Part shown: piece by piece, positions 1 to 6,368 of the stretch
How the letters are laid out: each line of letters starts with the position of its first letter
Position numbering within the stretch: position 1 is the first letter of the stretch
Source of the DNA: an uncultured Bacteroidota bacterium
Lineage (GTDB): Bacteria; Bacteroidota; Bacteroidia; Chitinophagales; Chitinophagaceae
Assembly (NCBI GenBank): GCA_903905685.1
Contig: CAIVHI010000259.1
Coordinates: forward strand, 1-11,679
Reading direction: 5' to 3'
DNA: 11,679 nucleotides
Program-made: the position numbers and the translations under genes
The notes under the pieces: generated by a model
The model's input: the letters and a program-made list of their open reading frames with translations, nothing else
The model's database searches: none
What the model was told of the DNA's origin: nothing

Positions 1-61
1 AAATAAATACCAAAGAAAGGTAATTATCGGCACTGACAGGTAAGGAGCGAGAATACGGGAT

Positions 62-110
62 AGTCGACCGATACCGCAACAGTAAGGTCTTCGGTCGGCT
101 TTATTTTCTT
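62..110 (+). terminator. Rho-independent-like terminator of a gene left of the window
   Basis: Arms 62-71 and 91-100 pair over 10 bp with one G-U pair (core CGACCGA / TCGGTCG). ACC/GGT inside the loop can extend the stem. A T-rich tail, TTATTTTCTT, follows at 101-110 on the plus strand only. This implies a plus-strand gene ending just upstream. One frame entering from the left edge is open from base 2 to a TAA at 41-43, but 13 codons are too few to identify. The hairpin lies between that putative gene and the convergent Panacea-domain gene. Confidence 0.6.
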
Positions 111-153
111 GCCTACGCTTCCCGATAATTTCGGAATCTTGGACGTATCGAAA

Positions 154-585
154 CTATAAGAGCTGCTTTTTGAAAAACGACCGCATCAATTCAGGTTTGA
201 TTTCCGAATTGCGTTCGGTTTTACACCACGGTTCTTCGGAATGGGTCATATTCCGCAATTTCCACGCGGAGAATTGCCCATAGACCATGTAGACTTCGTC
301 CAGCAATTCTTTGTTCTCGCTCGTCAGTACGCTATCATCAAAGCCCTCCGGAATCGGGATGGCACTCGATCCGCTCGCTTTATACTCTTGGTATAGCGAT
401 TCCACTACCGGGCCATGTTCCCAAGCCAAGATTTTGTCCTCAAACAACTTTTCCCCATGCAAGGCCAAATGGAAACCCTGAGCGTAGTAAACTAATTTTT
501 GAAGCTTTAAATTTGAAATGAAATCCCCAATTTCGGGATCGCTCTTGCAGAGCAAATACTGCGCCACCAATCTTGCCGTCAACAT
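154..585 (-). CDS. Panacea-domain (DUF4065/SocA-like) protein
   Basis: The 143-residue product matches the Panacea family (formerly DUF4065, GepA/SocA-like) over almost its whole length. Seen directly: an N-terminal helix (ARLVAQYLL), the hallmark LKLQKLVYYAQGF at about residues 27-39, AWEHGPVV at about 54-61 followed by LYQEYK, and a C-terminal SEEPW. Known of the family: Panacea domains act as antitoxins in many two-gene toxin-antitoxin systems, and Caulobacter SocA is a proteolytic adaptor for the SocB toxin. Others sit alone or in phage-related settings. Here the gene has no same-strand neighbour inside the window: carA diverges on one side, and downstream only about 150 bases remain before the edge, with no start-bearing ORF there. 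It is therefore an orphan, or its partner lies beyond the left edge. A toxin-neutralising role is inference; family membership is secure. Confidence 0.85.
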   Translation of the reverse strand: MLTARLVAQYLLCKSDPEIGDFISNLKLQKLVYYAQGFHLALHGEKLFEDKILAWEHGPVVESLYQEYKASGSSAIPIPEGFDDSVLTSENKELLDEVYMVYGQFSAWKLRNMTHSEEPWCKTERNSEIKPELMRSFFKKQLL

Positions 586-601
586 CTTGCACTATTTCCT
601 G

Positions 602-609
602 CAAAAATA
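602..609 (-). promoter_or_regulatory. Putative -7 element for the Panacea gene
   Basis: The minus strand reads TATTTTTG here, a match to the Bacteroidota -7 consensus TAnnTTTG, 16 bases upstream of the ATG. No TTTG -33 box is visible at the expected 19-23 base spacing, so the call rests on one element. Transcription would begin near 595, leaving a leader of about 10 bases. Confidence 0.35.
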
Positions 610-797
610 ACCACTATTTCAATCCATGCCGATGCCCATATCGACATTTGTGAACATTGCGAATTGCACAAAAGTTTTGGTAACGGACACATCATCCACC
701 CTATCAGGTTTATCGGGGTCGCCGCAAAGTCGGCATCGAATTTTGGTCTGCCAAGTCCCGTTGCTGCTTGCTCCCCCCCACAATCGTTTTTTTAAAG

Positions 798-805
798 TAG
801 GTTTG
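798..805 (+). promoter_or_regulatory. Putative -7 element for carA
   Basis: TAGGTTTG fits TAnnTTTG, 16 bases before the carA ATG at 822. No -33 TTTG lies at the right distance; the preceding bases are a C-run (CTCCCCCCCA, 771-780). A start near 812 would leave a leader of only about 10 bases. The rest of the 586-821 intergenic region shows no other gene or clear structure. Confidence 0.3.
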
Positions 806-821
806 CACAGTTTTTTTCGAC

Positions 822-1922
822 ATGAACCAAATCACGGAATCAGTACAAGCCCACTTGCTCCTCGCCGACGGCACCCTGTTTGTAGGGAAATCGTTCGGCG
901 CAGCCGGCACTGCCGGCGGGGAATTGTGTTTCAATACCGGCATGACGGGCTACCAAGAGGTGTTTACAGACCCGTCCTACACCGGCCAGGTACTCATTAT
1001 GAACAATGCCTACATAGGCAACTATGGCGTGAAGGCGACCGACGTGGAAAGCGGCGGGGTGAAAATCAATGCCGTCATTGCCAAGAATGTCTCTAACCGC
1101 TATTCGCGTATGGTGGCCGAAGACAGCTTGGGCAACTACCTGAAAGCGAACAATGTAGTGGCCATACATGGCGTAGATACCCGTGCACTGGTGCAGCACG
1201 TCCGCAATCGCGGTGCCATGAACTGCATTGTGTCTACCGAAATCTCCGACCCTGACCAACTGAAAGAGGCTTTGGCACGCGTGCCCGATATGGCCGGATT
1301 GGAACTCTCCTCCATAGTATCGGCCAAAGCCCCCTACGAAGTGGGCGACACCAATGCGCGACGCCGCATTGCCGTGCTCGACTTCGGGGTGAAACGAAAT
1401 ATCCTGAAATGCCTCTCCGACCGAGATGCATACCTTAAGGTATTCCCCGCACGCACGTCGGCAGCAGAACTGGAAGCCTTCCAACCCGATGGCTTCTTCC
1501 TATCTAACGGCCCTGGCGACCCTGCCTCTATGGACTATGCCGTACAAACCGTGCGTAGCCTGCTGGCTACGGGCAAGCCGTTGTTCGGCATTTGCCTAGG
1601 GCACCAGTTGCTGGCTCGTGCCAACAATGTGCCCACCTACAAAATGCACCACGGCCACCGCGGCCTGAACCACCCGGTGCTGAACCTGCGCACGGGCAAG
1701 GCGGAAACAACTACCCAAAACCACGGTTTTGCGGTAGACCATGAAGCCGTTAAGAACCATCCCGAATTGGAGCTCACCCATGTGAACCTCAACGATGGTA
1801 CTGTGGAAGGCTTGCGCATGAAGGGTCGGCCGGCATTCTCGGTACAGTACCACCCCGAGTCTACCCCCGGTCCGCACGACTCCCGCTACCTATTCGATGA
1901 ATTTTTCGCCCTGTTCCAATAG
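822..1922 (+). CDS. carA: Carbamoyl-phosphate synthase small subunit (glutamine amidotransferase)
   Basis: CarA hydrolyses glutamine and passes ammonia to the large subunit CarB, which makes carbamoyl phosphate for pyrimidine and arginine synthesis in the cytoplasm. The 366 residues are the normal family length. The N-terminal CPSase small-chain domain occupies roughly residues 8-135 and contains FNTGMTGYQEV and the motif THE-region equivalent IHGVDTRALVQHVR. The class I glutamine amidotransferase domain follows from about 180: SNGPGDP at 228-234, nucleophile Cys258 within GICLGHQ, and His344 and Glu346 within QYHPE complete the triad. The ATG at 822 is used because the conserved sequence begins within the next ten residues. 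carB is not adjacent: the gene ends in a strong terminator and is followed by a threonine dehydrogenase, so the two subunits are encoded apart. Confidence 0.97.
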   Translation: MNQITESVQAHLLLADGTLFVGKSFGAAGTAGGELCFNTGMTGYQEVFTDPSYTGQVLIMNNAYIGNYGVKATDVESGGVKINAVIAKNVSNRYSRMVAEDSLGNYLKANNVVAIHGVDTRALVQHVRNRGAMNCIVSTEISDPDQLKEALARVPDMAGLELSSIVSAKAPYEVGDTNARRRIAVLDFGVKRNILKCLSDRDAYLKVFPARTSAAELEAFQPDGFFLSNGPGDPASMDYAVQTVRSLLATGKPLFGICLGHQLLARANNVPTYKMHHGHRGLNHPVLNLRTGKAETTTQNHGFAVDHEAVKNHPELELTHVNLNDGTVEGLRMKGRPAFSVQYHPESTPGPHDSRYLFDEFFALFQ

Positions 1923-1962
1923 GCTGACGGCAAACTCCGTTCGCATTTCGGAAACATCGCTT

Positions 1963-1970
1963 TATATTTG
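1963..1970 (+). promoter_or_regulatory. Putative -7 element for the threonine dehydrogenase gene
   Basis: TATATTTG matches TAnnTTTG exactly. A weak -33 candidate, TTCG, lies about 20 bases upstream (1940-1943). The element abuts the carA terminator, so a transcript starting near 1977 would begin inside the left arm of that hairpin and could not form it in full. That would let the downstream gene escape the terminator. Chance in T-rich sequence is the alternative. Confidence 0.4.
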
Positions 1971-1971
1971 A

Positions 1972-2009
1972 CCCGACAATCCGTCAAGAGGCTTGTCGGG
2001 CTTTTTTTT
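1972..2009 (+). terminator. Rho-independent terminator of carA
   Basis: Perfect 8-bp arms CCCGACAA (1972-1979) and TTGTCGGG (1993-2000) flank a 13-base loop and are followed by C and eight T residues (2002-2009). It lies 50 bases after the carA stop codon and is one of the clearest terminators in the window. Confidence 0.85.
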
Positions 2010-2045
2010 ATCCTACGTCGGCGAACTATTCAACACATCAAATTC

Positions 2046-2996
2046 ATGAAACAGGAAAAAATCCTCATTATAGGGGCGGGCGGACAAATTGGGGTGGAAC
2101 TCACCATGGCGCTCCGCAAACTGTATGGCACCGACAATGTCGTTGCATCGGACATTCGCGAAGCACACCCCCTGCTGAAAGACAGAGGCCCCTACCTGCA
2201 ACTGAATGTGATGGACCCCGTAGCCACACTGGCGGCGGTGCGCAACCACGGCATTACCCAAATCTACCTACTGGCCGCATTGCTCTCTGCCACCGGCGAG
2301 AAAGACCCCAAGAAGGCTTGGGAAATCAATATGCAGAGCCTGTTGCAGATATTGGACATGGGCGTGCAGGAGAAACTGACCAAGATATACTGGCCCAGTT
2401 CCATAGCCGTTTTCGGCCCCACCACGCCCCGCGACAATACACCGCAACAAACGGTGATTGAGCCGGGCACCGTGTATGGCATCAGCAAGTATGCCGGCGA
2501 GCTGTGGGCGCAATACTACAACAAGCGTTGGGGCCTCGATGTGCGCAGCCTGCGCTACCCCGGCCTCATCAGTTGGAAATCGGAACCCGGCGGCGGCACC
2601 ACCGACTATGCGGTGGAGATTTATCACGAAGCCCTGAAACACCAAAAATACACCTGCTTCCTGTCGGAAGACACTTACCTGCCCATGATGTATATGGACG
2701 ATGCCATTCGTGCCACCATAGAGCTCATGGAGGCCCCTGCCGACCTCCTTAAGTCGCGCATGGCCTACAACTTGTCCGCCATGAGTTTTTCGCCCAAGGA
2801 GATAGCGGCATCCATCCGCCAACACATCCCCGATTTCACCATCGACTACGCTCCCGACTTCCGGCAGCAGATTGCCGACGGCTGGCCCAAGAGCATAGAC
2901 GACACCGCAGCCCGCACCGACTGGAACTGGAAGCCCGAGTTTGACCTGGAGCGCATGACGGCCGATATGCTGACCAATTTGGGGAAGAAGGGATAG
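2046..2996 (+). CDS. tdh: NAD-dependent L-threonine 3-dehydrogenase, GalE/extended-SDR type
   Basis: The enzyme oxidises L-threonine with NAD+ to 2-amino-3-oxobutyrate, which Kbl (not in this window) splits to glycine and acetyl-CoA. The 316-residue product is an extended short-chain dehydrogenase. It shows the Rossmann motif GAGGQIG at residues 10-16, acidic Asp36 after the second strand (NAD rather than NADP), Ser119 in PSSIAVFG, and the catalytic Tyr144-Lys148 pair in YGISK. PGLISWK followed by PGGGTTDYAVEIY is characteristic of the epimerase-like threonine dehydrogenases of Bacteroidota, distinct from the zinc-dependent E. coli Tdh. The ATG at 2046 is preferred to one at 1968, because conserved sequence starts four residues after 2046 and the earlier start would translate through the carA terminator. 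No kbl or other threonine gene is adjacent. A different NAD-dependent epimerase activity is a less likely reading. Confidence 0.9.
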   Translation: MKQEKILIIGAGGQIGVELTMALRKLYGTDNVVASDIREAHPLLKDRGPYLQLNVMDPVATLAAVRNHGITQIYLLAALLSATGEKDPKKAWEINMQSLLQILDMGVQEKLTKIYWPSSIAVFGPTTPRDNTPQQTVIEPGTVYGISKYAGELWAQYYNKRWGLDVRSLRYPGLISWKSEPGGGTTDYAVEIYHEALKHQKYTCFLSEDTYLPMMYMDDAIRATIELMEAPADLLKSRMAYNLSAMSFSPKEIAASIRQHIPDFTIDYAPDFRQQIADGWPKSIDDTAARTDWNWKPEFDLERMTADMLTNLGKKG

Positions 2997-3030
2997 GGGC
3001 GCTGCGCTTGAGCGCGGGAGCGGAGAGGGA

Positions 3031-3056
3031 GTAAGAGTAAGAGTAAGAGTAAGAGT
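3031..3056. repeat. Hexanucleotide microsatellite (GTAAGA)n
   Basis: Four full copies and one partial copy of GTAAGA lie in perfect tandem, 34 bases after the threonine dehydrogenase stop codon. The tract extends a purine-rich strand beginning near 3016. It lies outside any coding region, so length change would not shift a reading frame. Confidence 0.95.
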
Positions 3057-3361
3057 CCCACTAAATCGATGCGCTGTTTATGTCGGAACAACAAAAATGG
3101 CTTGTTGGATAAGAGAAAGAGGATTAGAAAGGGCATGGATTGTGGTGGGCGAATGGTAGCCTACTATTGTTGGCTGTAGGGGCGAGCCGCATTAGCCCTC
3201 GCAGGATGGTGCTGAGCCTCTGGTGAGCGTCGGCAAATCGAGCCATACTAAAGGGAGTGCCCATGAATTTCCCGGAACTCCCCCGATAAGAAACAACTGC
3301 AAGGTGGGGGTTGCGAAGGCCCCAATCCGCACCTTGAGCACATTTAAACCGGTTTCCACAC

Positions 3362-3401
3362 AAAACAAAACGGGTGCTGCAAGCATAACTTGCAGCACCC
3401 G
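3362..3401 (-). terminator. Rho-independent terminator of the outer-membrane barrel gene
   Basis: A perfect 13-bp stem, CGGGTGCTGCAAG (3371-3383) with CTTGCAGCACCCG (3389-3401), closes a five-base loop. On the minus strand it is followed by TTTTGTTTTG (3370 down to 3361). It lies 24 bases beyond the stop of the 3426-4148 gene. Confidence 0.85.
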
Positions 3402-3425
3402 TCTCAGGAGTATCCGGTATGCGAA

Positions 3426-4148
3426 TTAGAATTTGTACCGTATCCCGAAGGTGGCGGGAAAATACATGAGGTAGTAATTGCTGAAGTCGTGATTGTTGGA
3501 GTTGGATGAGGTGCCTACTTCGGCATAACGTGCAGCGATTTCCACATTCAGACCCAGTTTAGGGACGAAGTAGTAAGAGAAGCCGGCCTGAACGCCATAG
3601 CTGAGCCCTATGCCTGCATTGTAATCAAACTTAGACAGATATACATTACCCGAATCGGCCGGAGACTTGTACACGCTGTAGCTGCGAGAACCATCGTTCA
3701 TGGTGGTCACCATTCCGAACATGGCTCCAAAGTAGAGATTGGCACGGTTGTATACTTGAAAACGCGTGTAAAACGGAATGACGTAGTTCATCATGACGGA
3801 CTCCGAGATGGCACGGTCGGCAAACAGGAAAGTGATGTTTTGGGAATTCAAAGCGGTGCCGAAGGCGCCATTGAGTTTCCAAGTTCCTGATGACTGCCAT
3901 TGGCGACTGCCCACATCGAAGGTAAGTTGCCAATTCGGGTTGAACGAATAGGCTCCACGAACCGAGAAATCTCCAACAATGTTGGTGCGCGTTCCTTGGT
4001 AGGACGTGGGCGGCCCGAGTGGGCGGGTGCATTGACTGAACCCTCCATTCAGACCCACCTCCCAATTCAATTCGGGAGGAAATATTTGCGCCTTAGCGGT
4101 GCTTACAGCAAAAAACGCGGCAATCGCCGAGAGTAAAAAAGTCCTCAT
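3426..4148 (-). CDS. Secreted outer-membrane beta-barrel protein, function unknown
   Basis: The 240-residue product starts with a clear signal peptide, MRTFLLSAIAAFFAVSTAKA, with predicted cleavage at AKA-Q (residues 20/21). The mature part alternates aromatic and polar residues in strand-like blocks (WQLTFDVGSRQW, NLYFGAMFGMV, YGVQAGFSYYF, LGLNVEIAARY) and ends in a barrel-closing strand with terminal Phe (FGIRYKF). This is the pattern of small Bacteroidota outer-membrane beta-barrel proteins of the OmpA-barrel/PorT-like type. No periplasmic OmpA domain or plug is present, so a small barrel of perhaps eight strands is likely; the strand number is inference. It stands alone, with its own -7 element and terminator, downstream of mreB on the same strand but separated by the mreB terminator. 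Its substrate or role cannot be read from sequence. Confidence 0.75.
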   Translation of the reverse strand: MRTFLLSAIAAFFAVSTAKAQIFPPELNWEVGLNGGFSQCTRPLGPPTSYQGTRTNIVGDFSVRGAYSFNPNWQLTFDVGSRQWQSSGTWKLNGAFGTALNSQNITFLFADRAISESVMMNYVIPFYTRFQVYNRANLYFGAMFGMVTTMNDGSRSYSVYKSPADSGNVYLSKFDYNAGIGLSYGVQAGFSYYFVPKLGLNVEIAARYAEVGTSSNSNNHDFSNYYLMYFPATFGIRYKF

Positions 4149-4176
4149 GCAGTTGGGCAGGTTTTCAAAACGGATT

Positions 4177-4207
4177 CAAATTTATGTAAATTCCCCTTCG
4201 AAAGAAA
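4177..4207 (-). promoter_or_regulatory. Putative promoter of the barrel gene
   Basis: The minus strand carries TAAATTTG (4184 down to 4177), an exact TAnnTTTG match. TTTC at 4207-4204 stands in for the -33 TTTG at a 19-base spacing. Transcription would start near 4170, giving a leader of about 22 bases before the ATG at 4148. Confidence 0.5.
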
Positions 4208-4265
4208 TGTTTCGCCGAAAATAGGCCAAAATTTCCCGTAAGGGCATTACGTTGCCATGATAAAT

Positions 4266-4291
4266 GGGCGGCGCATTTCAGTGTGCCGCCC
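4266..4291 (-). terminator. Probable terminator of mreB
   Basis: Arms 4266-4275 and 4282-4291 (core GGGCGGC / GCCGCCC) pair over 10 positions, nine Watson-Crick and one mismatch or wobble depending on strand, around a six-base loop. On the minus strand the stem is followed by ATTTATC, a short, imperfect U-tract. It begins 24 bases past the mreB stop codon. Confidence 0.6.
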
Positions 4292-4314
4292 TTGGTTGTA
4301 GTGTGCCGAGTGCC

Positions 4315-5346
4315 CTACTTCATGAGGAAGGGCATCCTTGCAATATTTTTCAAGGCCATCCCCGTTCCGCGCACCACTGCACGCAGCGGGTCGTCGGCCA
4401 CGTGTACGGGCAGCTTTATTTTATGGGAGATACGTTTGTCGAGGCCGCGCAACAAGGCACCGCCACCGGTGAGGTATAGTCCGCGACGGTAAATGTCGGC
4501 GGCCAATTCGGGCGGAGTGCTTTCCAAGGCTTTCAAAATCGCTTCTTCAATTTTGAAGATGGATTTGTCGAGTGCTTCGGCTACCTCTTGGTAAGAAACG
4601 AAAATCTGTTTGGGGATTCCCGTCACCAAATCGCGGCCGTTTACGGCTATTTCATCGGGTGGGTTGTCCAACTCTTTCAATGCCGAACCCACGTGAATTT
4701 TGATTTGTTCCGCAGTGCGTTCGCCAATCATCAGGCTATGGTAGCGGCGCATCGCCTCCATGATGTCTCCGGTGAATTCATCTCCCGCAATTCGGATGGA
4801 CTGGTCGCAAACGATACCGGCAAGGGCGATGACCGAAATACCCGTTGTGCCACCGCCGATATCGATGATCATGTTGCCGGTAGGCTCTTCTACATCGATA
4901 CCTATGCCGAGTGCGGCAGCCATGGGTTCGTGAATCATGTATACCTCCTTGGCACCCGCCTGTTCGGCGGAGTCTCGCACGGCACGTTTTTCAACCTCCG
5001 TGATGCTGGACGGTATACAGATTACCATGCGCCAACTGGGTGGGAACATCGGTTTTTTGGGATACACCAACTTGATCATTTCGCGCAGCATGCCTTCGGC
5101 AGCGTTGAAGTCTGCAATAACGCCGTCTTTCAAAGGACGTATCGTTTTCAGGTTTTCGTGCGTTTTTTCGTGCATCATCATCGCCTTCTTCCCTACTGCC
5201 ACAATTTTATTGGTGGAGCGGTCTATGGCTACAATGGATGGTTCGTCTACGACTACCTGATCGTTATGTATGATAAGTGTATTGGCAGTGCCAAGATCTA
5301 TTGCAATTTCCTGAGTTAAAAACTTGAAGAAGCCGAGAAAGCTCAT
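4315..5346 (-). CDS. mreB: Rod shape-determining actin homologue MreB
   Basis: MreB forms membrane-bound filaments that organise lateral wall synthesis with MreC, MreD, RodA and PBP2. The 343 residues are full length. An amphipathic N-terminus (MSFLGFFKFL) fits membrane binding. The actin-fold nucleotide motifs are intact: phosphate 1 DLGTANT at residues 17-23, phosphate 2 DIGGGTT at 162-168, catalytic Glu140 in HEPMAAALG, and the adenosine motif LTGGGALLRGL near 290-300. The start at 5346 matches the usual MreB N-terminus. Commonly mreC and mreD follow mreB; here a hairpin terminator and an unrelated barrel gene follow, so mreB appears to be a single-gene unit. It diverges from rplU-rpmA across 295 bases that hold both promoters and no gene. 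Confidence 0.97.
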   Translation of the reverse strand: MSFLGFFKFLTQEIAIDLGTANTLIIHNDQVVVDEPSIVAIDRSTNKIVAVGKKAMMMHEKTHENLKTIRPLKDGVIADFNAAEGMLREMIKLVYPKKPMFPPSWRMVICIPSSITEVEKRAVRDSAEQAGAKEVYMIHEPMAAALGIGIDVEEPTGNMIIDIGGGTTGISVIALAGIVCDQSIRIAGDEFTGDIMEAMRRYHSLMIGERTAEQIKIHVGSALKELDNPPDEIAVNGRDLVTGIPKQIFVSYQEVAEALDKSIFKIEEAILKALESTPPELAADIYRRGLYLTGGGALLRGLDKRISHKIKLPVHVADDPLRAVVRGTGMALKNIARMPFLMK

Positions 5347-5415
5347 TATGACTGTTGTTTATCGAAATTTACAGGACAAGACCAATGAAAAGCCACCCGA
5401 TTTTGCCTATTTTTG

Positions 5416-5451
5416 CAAAATTAGCCAATTAATTATATCGGAAACGGCAAA
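5416..5451 (-). promoter_or_regulatory. Putative promoter of mreB
   Basis: Minus-strand TAATTTTG (5423 down to 5416) fits TAnnTTTG exactly. TTTG at 5451-5448 could be the -33 box, though the 24-base spacing is slightly long. The leader would be about 60 bases. A second near-match, TAAATTTC (5371 down to 5364), lies closer to the gene but lacks a spaced -33 box. Confidence 0.4.
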
Positions 5452-5594
5452 GCCGGAAATATTTACTGCAAATCTAAAACCGACACCCAATAACGGTTCA
5501 AAATGGGGAAATTCGGGCTCCGAAACTGTCGTTACAGTCGGGGAGAGGGATTGTTTCCGCATCAAGGAAAAAAATCCACATAGAAATGCCCTGG

Positions 5595-5619
5595 TTTCCG
5601 GAAAATTAATATACCTTCG
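5595..5619 (+). promoter_or_regulatory. Putative rplU-rpmA promoter with adjacent palindrome
   Basis: TACCTTCG (5612-5619) differs from TAnnTTTG at one position and lies 22 bases upstream of the rplU ATG. No good -33 TTTG is seen. Instead a perfect 10-bp palindrome, TTTCCGGAAA (5595-5604), lies just upstream of the -7 element, where a regulator could interfere with polymerase. An ACTGT/ACAGT dyad (5525-5538) lies further up. Confidence 0.4.
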
Positions 5620-5641
5620 CCGAAATTTTATTTGAAGTATT

Positions 5642-5941
5642 ATGTTCGCAATCGTAAATATCGCAGGACAACAATTTAAAGTCAGGAAAGATGACCAATT
5701 GTTCGTGCATCGTTTGAGCGGAAACTCCGGTGACAAAATCGAATTTTCCAATGTACTCATGGTCAGCAATGAAGGCTTGGTTACCGTTGGTGCCGCAGGC
5801 AAAACCGTTCATGCAGAAATCATCGATCACCTGAAGGGCGACAAGGTGATCGTTTTCAAGAAGAAACGCAGAAAAGGGTATCAGAAAATGAACGGTCACC
5901 GTCAATATCTGACCAAAATCAAAATCAACGAAATCGCTTAA
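5642..5941 (+). CDS. rplU: 50S ribosomal protein L21
   Basis: L21 binds 23S rRNA in the large ribosomal subunit. The 99-residue product is close to the usual length and shows the family pattern: MFAIVNIAGQQFKV at the N-terminus, a central GDKIEFSNVLM segment, and the basic C-terminal signature FKKKRRKGYQ at about residues 73-82 followed by HRQYLTKIKI. The start is fixed by conservation from the first residue. It is the first gene of a two-gene operon with rpmA, 29 bases upstream of it, the usual bacterial arrangement. The obg GTPase gene that often follows is absent; a terminator comes next. Confidence 0.97.
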   Translation: MFAIVNIAGQQFKVRKDDQLFVHRLSGNSGDKIEFSNVLMVSNEGLVTVGAAGKTVHAEIIDHLKGDKVIVFKKKRRKGYQKMNGHRQYLTKIKINEIA

Positions 5942-5970
5942 TTGTATCAACCCAAGCAAACTACTCTGAA

Positions 5971-6240
5971 ATGGCACATAAAAAAGGGGAAGGCAGTGTA
6001 AGGAACGGCCGGGACTCCAACAGTAAAAGGTTAGGTGTAAAAATCTTTGGCGGACAACCCGCAATCTGCGGCAACATCATCCTCCGTCAACGTGGAACAG
6101 TATACCATCCCGGCAAAAACGTCGGTTTGGGCAAAGATTTCACCATTTTCGCCCTCACGGACGGCTTGGTGGAATTCCGCAAAACACGTACCAAAACTTT
6201 GGTATCGGTAACCCCGGTTACCATTCCGGCTGAAGCATAA
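5971..6240 (+). CDS. rpmA: 50S ribosomal protein L27
   Basis: L27 reaches towards the peptidyl transferase centre with its flexible N-terminus and helps position tRNA substrates. The 89-residue product begins MAHKKGEGSVRNGRDS and continues SKRLGVKIFGGQ, the L27 signature, followed by the core QRGTVYHPGKNVGLGKD. It starts directly with AHKKG, so it lacks the cleavable N-terminal extension found in Firmicutes L27. It is translated from the same message as rplU and is followed by a hairpin terminator. Confidence 0.97.
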   Translation: MAHKKGEGSVRNGRDSNSKRLGVKIFGGQPAICGNIILRQRGTVYHPGKNVGLGKDFTIFALTDGLVEFRKTRTKTLVSVTPVTIPAEA

Positions 6241-6272
6241 GCTTTACCCAGACCTAACGATAAATGTTATTG

Positions 6273-6309
6273 AAGAAAGAGACTGTCTCGACAGCCTCTT
6301 TCTTTGTCA
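6273..6309 (+). terminator. Terminator of the rplU-rpmA operon
   Basis: Arms 6273-6286 and 6291-6304 pair at 13 of 14 positions (AAGAAAGAG with CTCTTTCTT outside, CTGT with ACAG inside, one A/C mismatch) around a CTCG tetraloop. The right arm is T-rich and runs into TTGT. It begins 33 bases after the rpmA stop codon. Confidence 0.75.
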
Positions 6310-6368
6310 TATAGGTACGTGAGGCAGCATAATGCCGACCTTTTTCCTGAAACCTAACCGCCCGAGTT

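Larger units (their letters stand above)
2997..3425. other. Gene-free gap with microsatellite and several short hairpins
   Basis: No ORF here looks genuine; short frames on both strands show no recognisable domain. From left to right it holds a GCGCT/AGCGC hairpin without T-tract (2999-3015), a hexamer array (3031-3056), CAACAA/TTGTTG arms (3089-3094 and 3102-3107), GCGAG/CTCGC arms (3182-3186 and 3198-3202), GGGAGT/ACTCCC arms (3253-3258 and 3277-3282), CAAGGTG/CACCTTG arms (3300-3306 and 3330-3336) with an inner GGGG/CCCC pairing, and finally the terminator of the barrel gene. The density of hairpins suggests a structured RNA or a decayed repeat element, but no known RNA family (tmRNA, RNase P, SRP, tRNA) was recognised. 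Confidence 0.5.

Noticed and set aside
20..170. Open minus-strand frame of about 50 codons overlapping the Panacea 3' end, possible toxin
   Set aside because: It contains no ATG, GTG or TTG start in a sensible position and ends at a stop inside the window.
840..1484. 214-codon minus-strand ORF inside carA
   Set aside because: It is antisense to a complete, motif-verified carA; long antisense frames are expected from the codon bias of the real gene.
1968..2045. Upstream in-frame ATG for the threonine dehydrogenase
   Set aside because: It would add 26 residues encoded by the terminator hairpin and T-run; the conserved Rossmann start follows the ATG at 2046.
3124..3363. 79-codon minus-strand ORF in the gap
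   Set aside because: No domain, signal or conserved motif is recognisable, it overlaps frames of similar size on both strands, and the region is better explained by hairpins.
4588..5319. 243-codon plus-strand ORF opposite mreB
   Set aside because: It is a shadow of the fully conserved mreB gene and has no recognisable features of its own.
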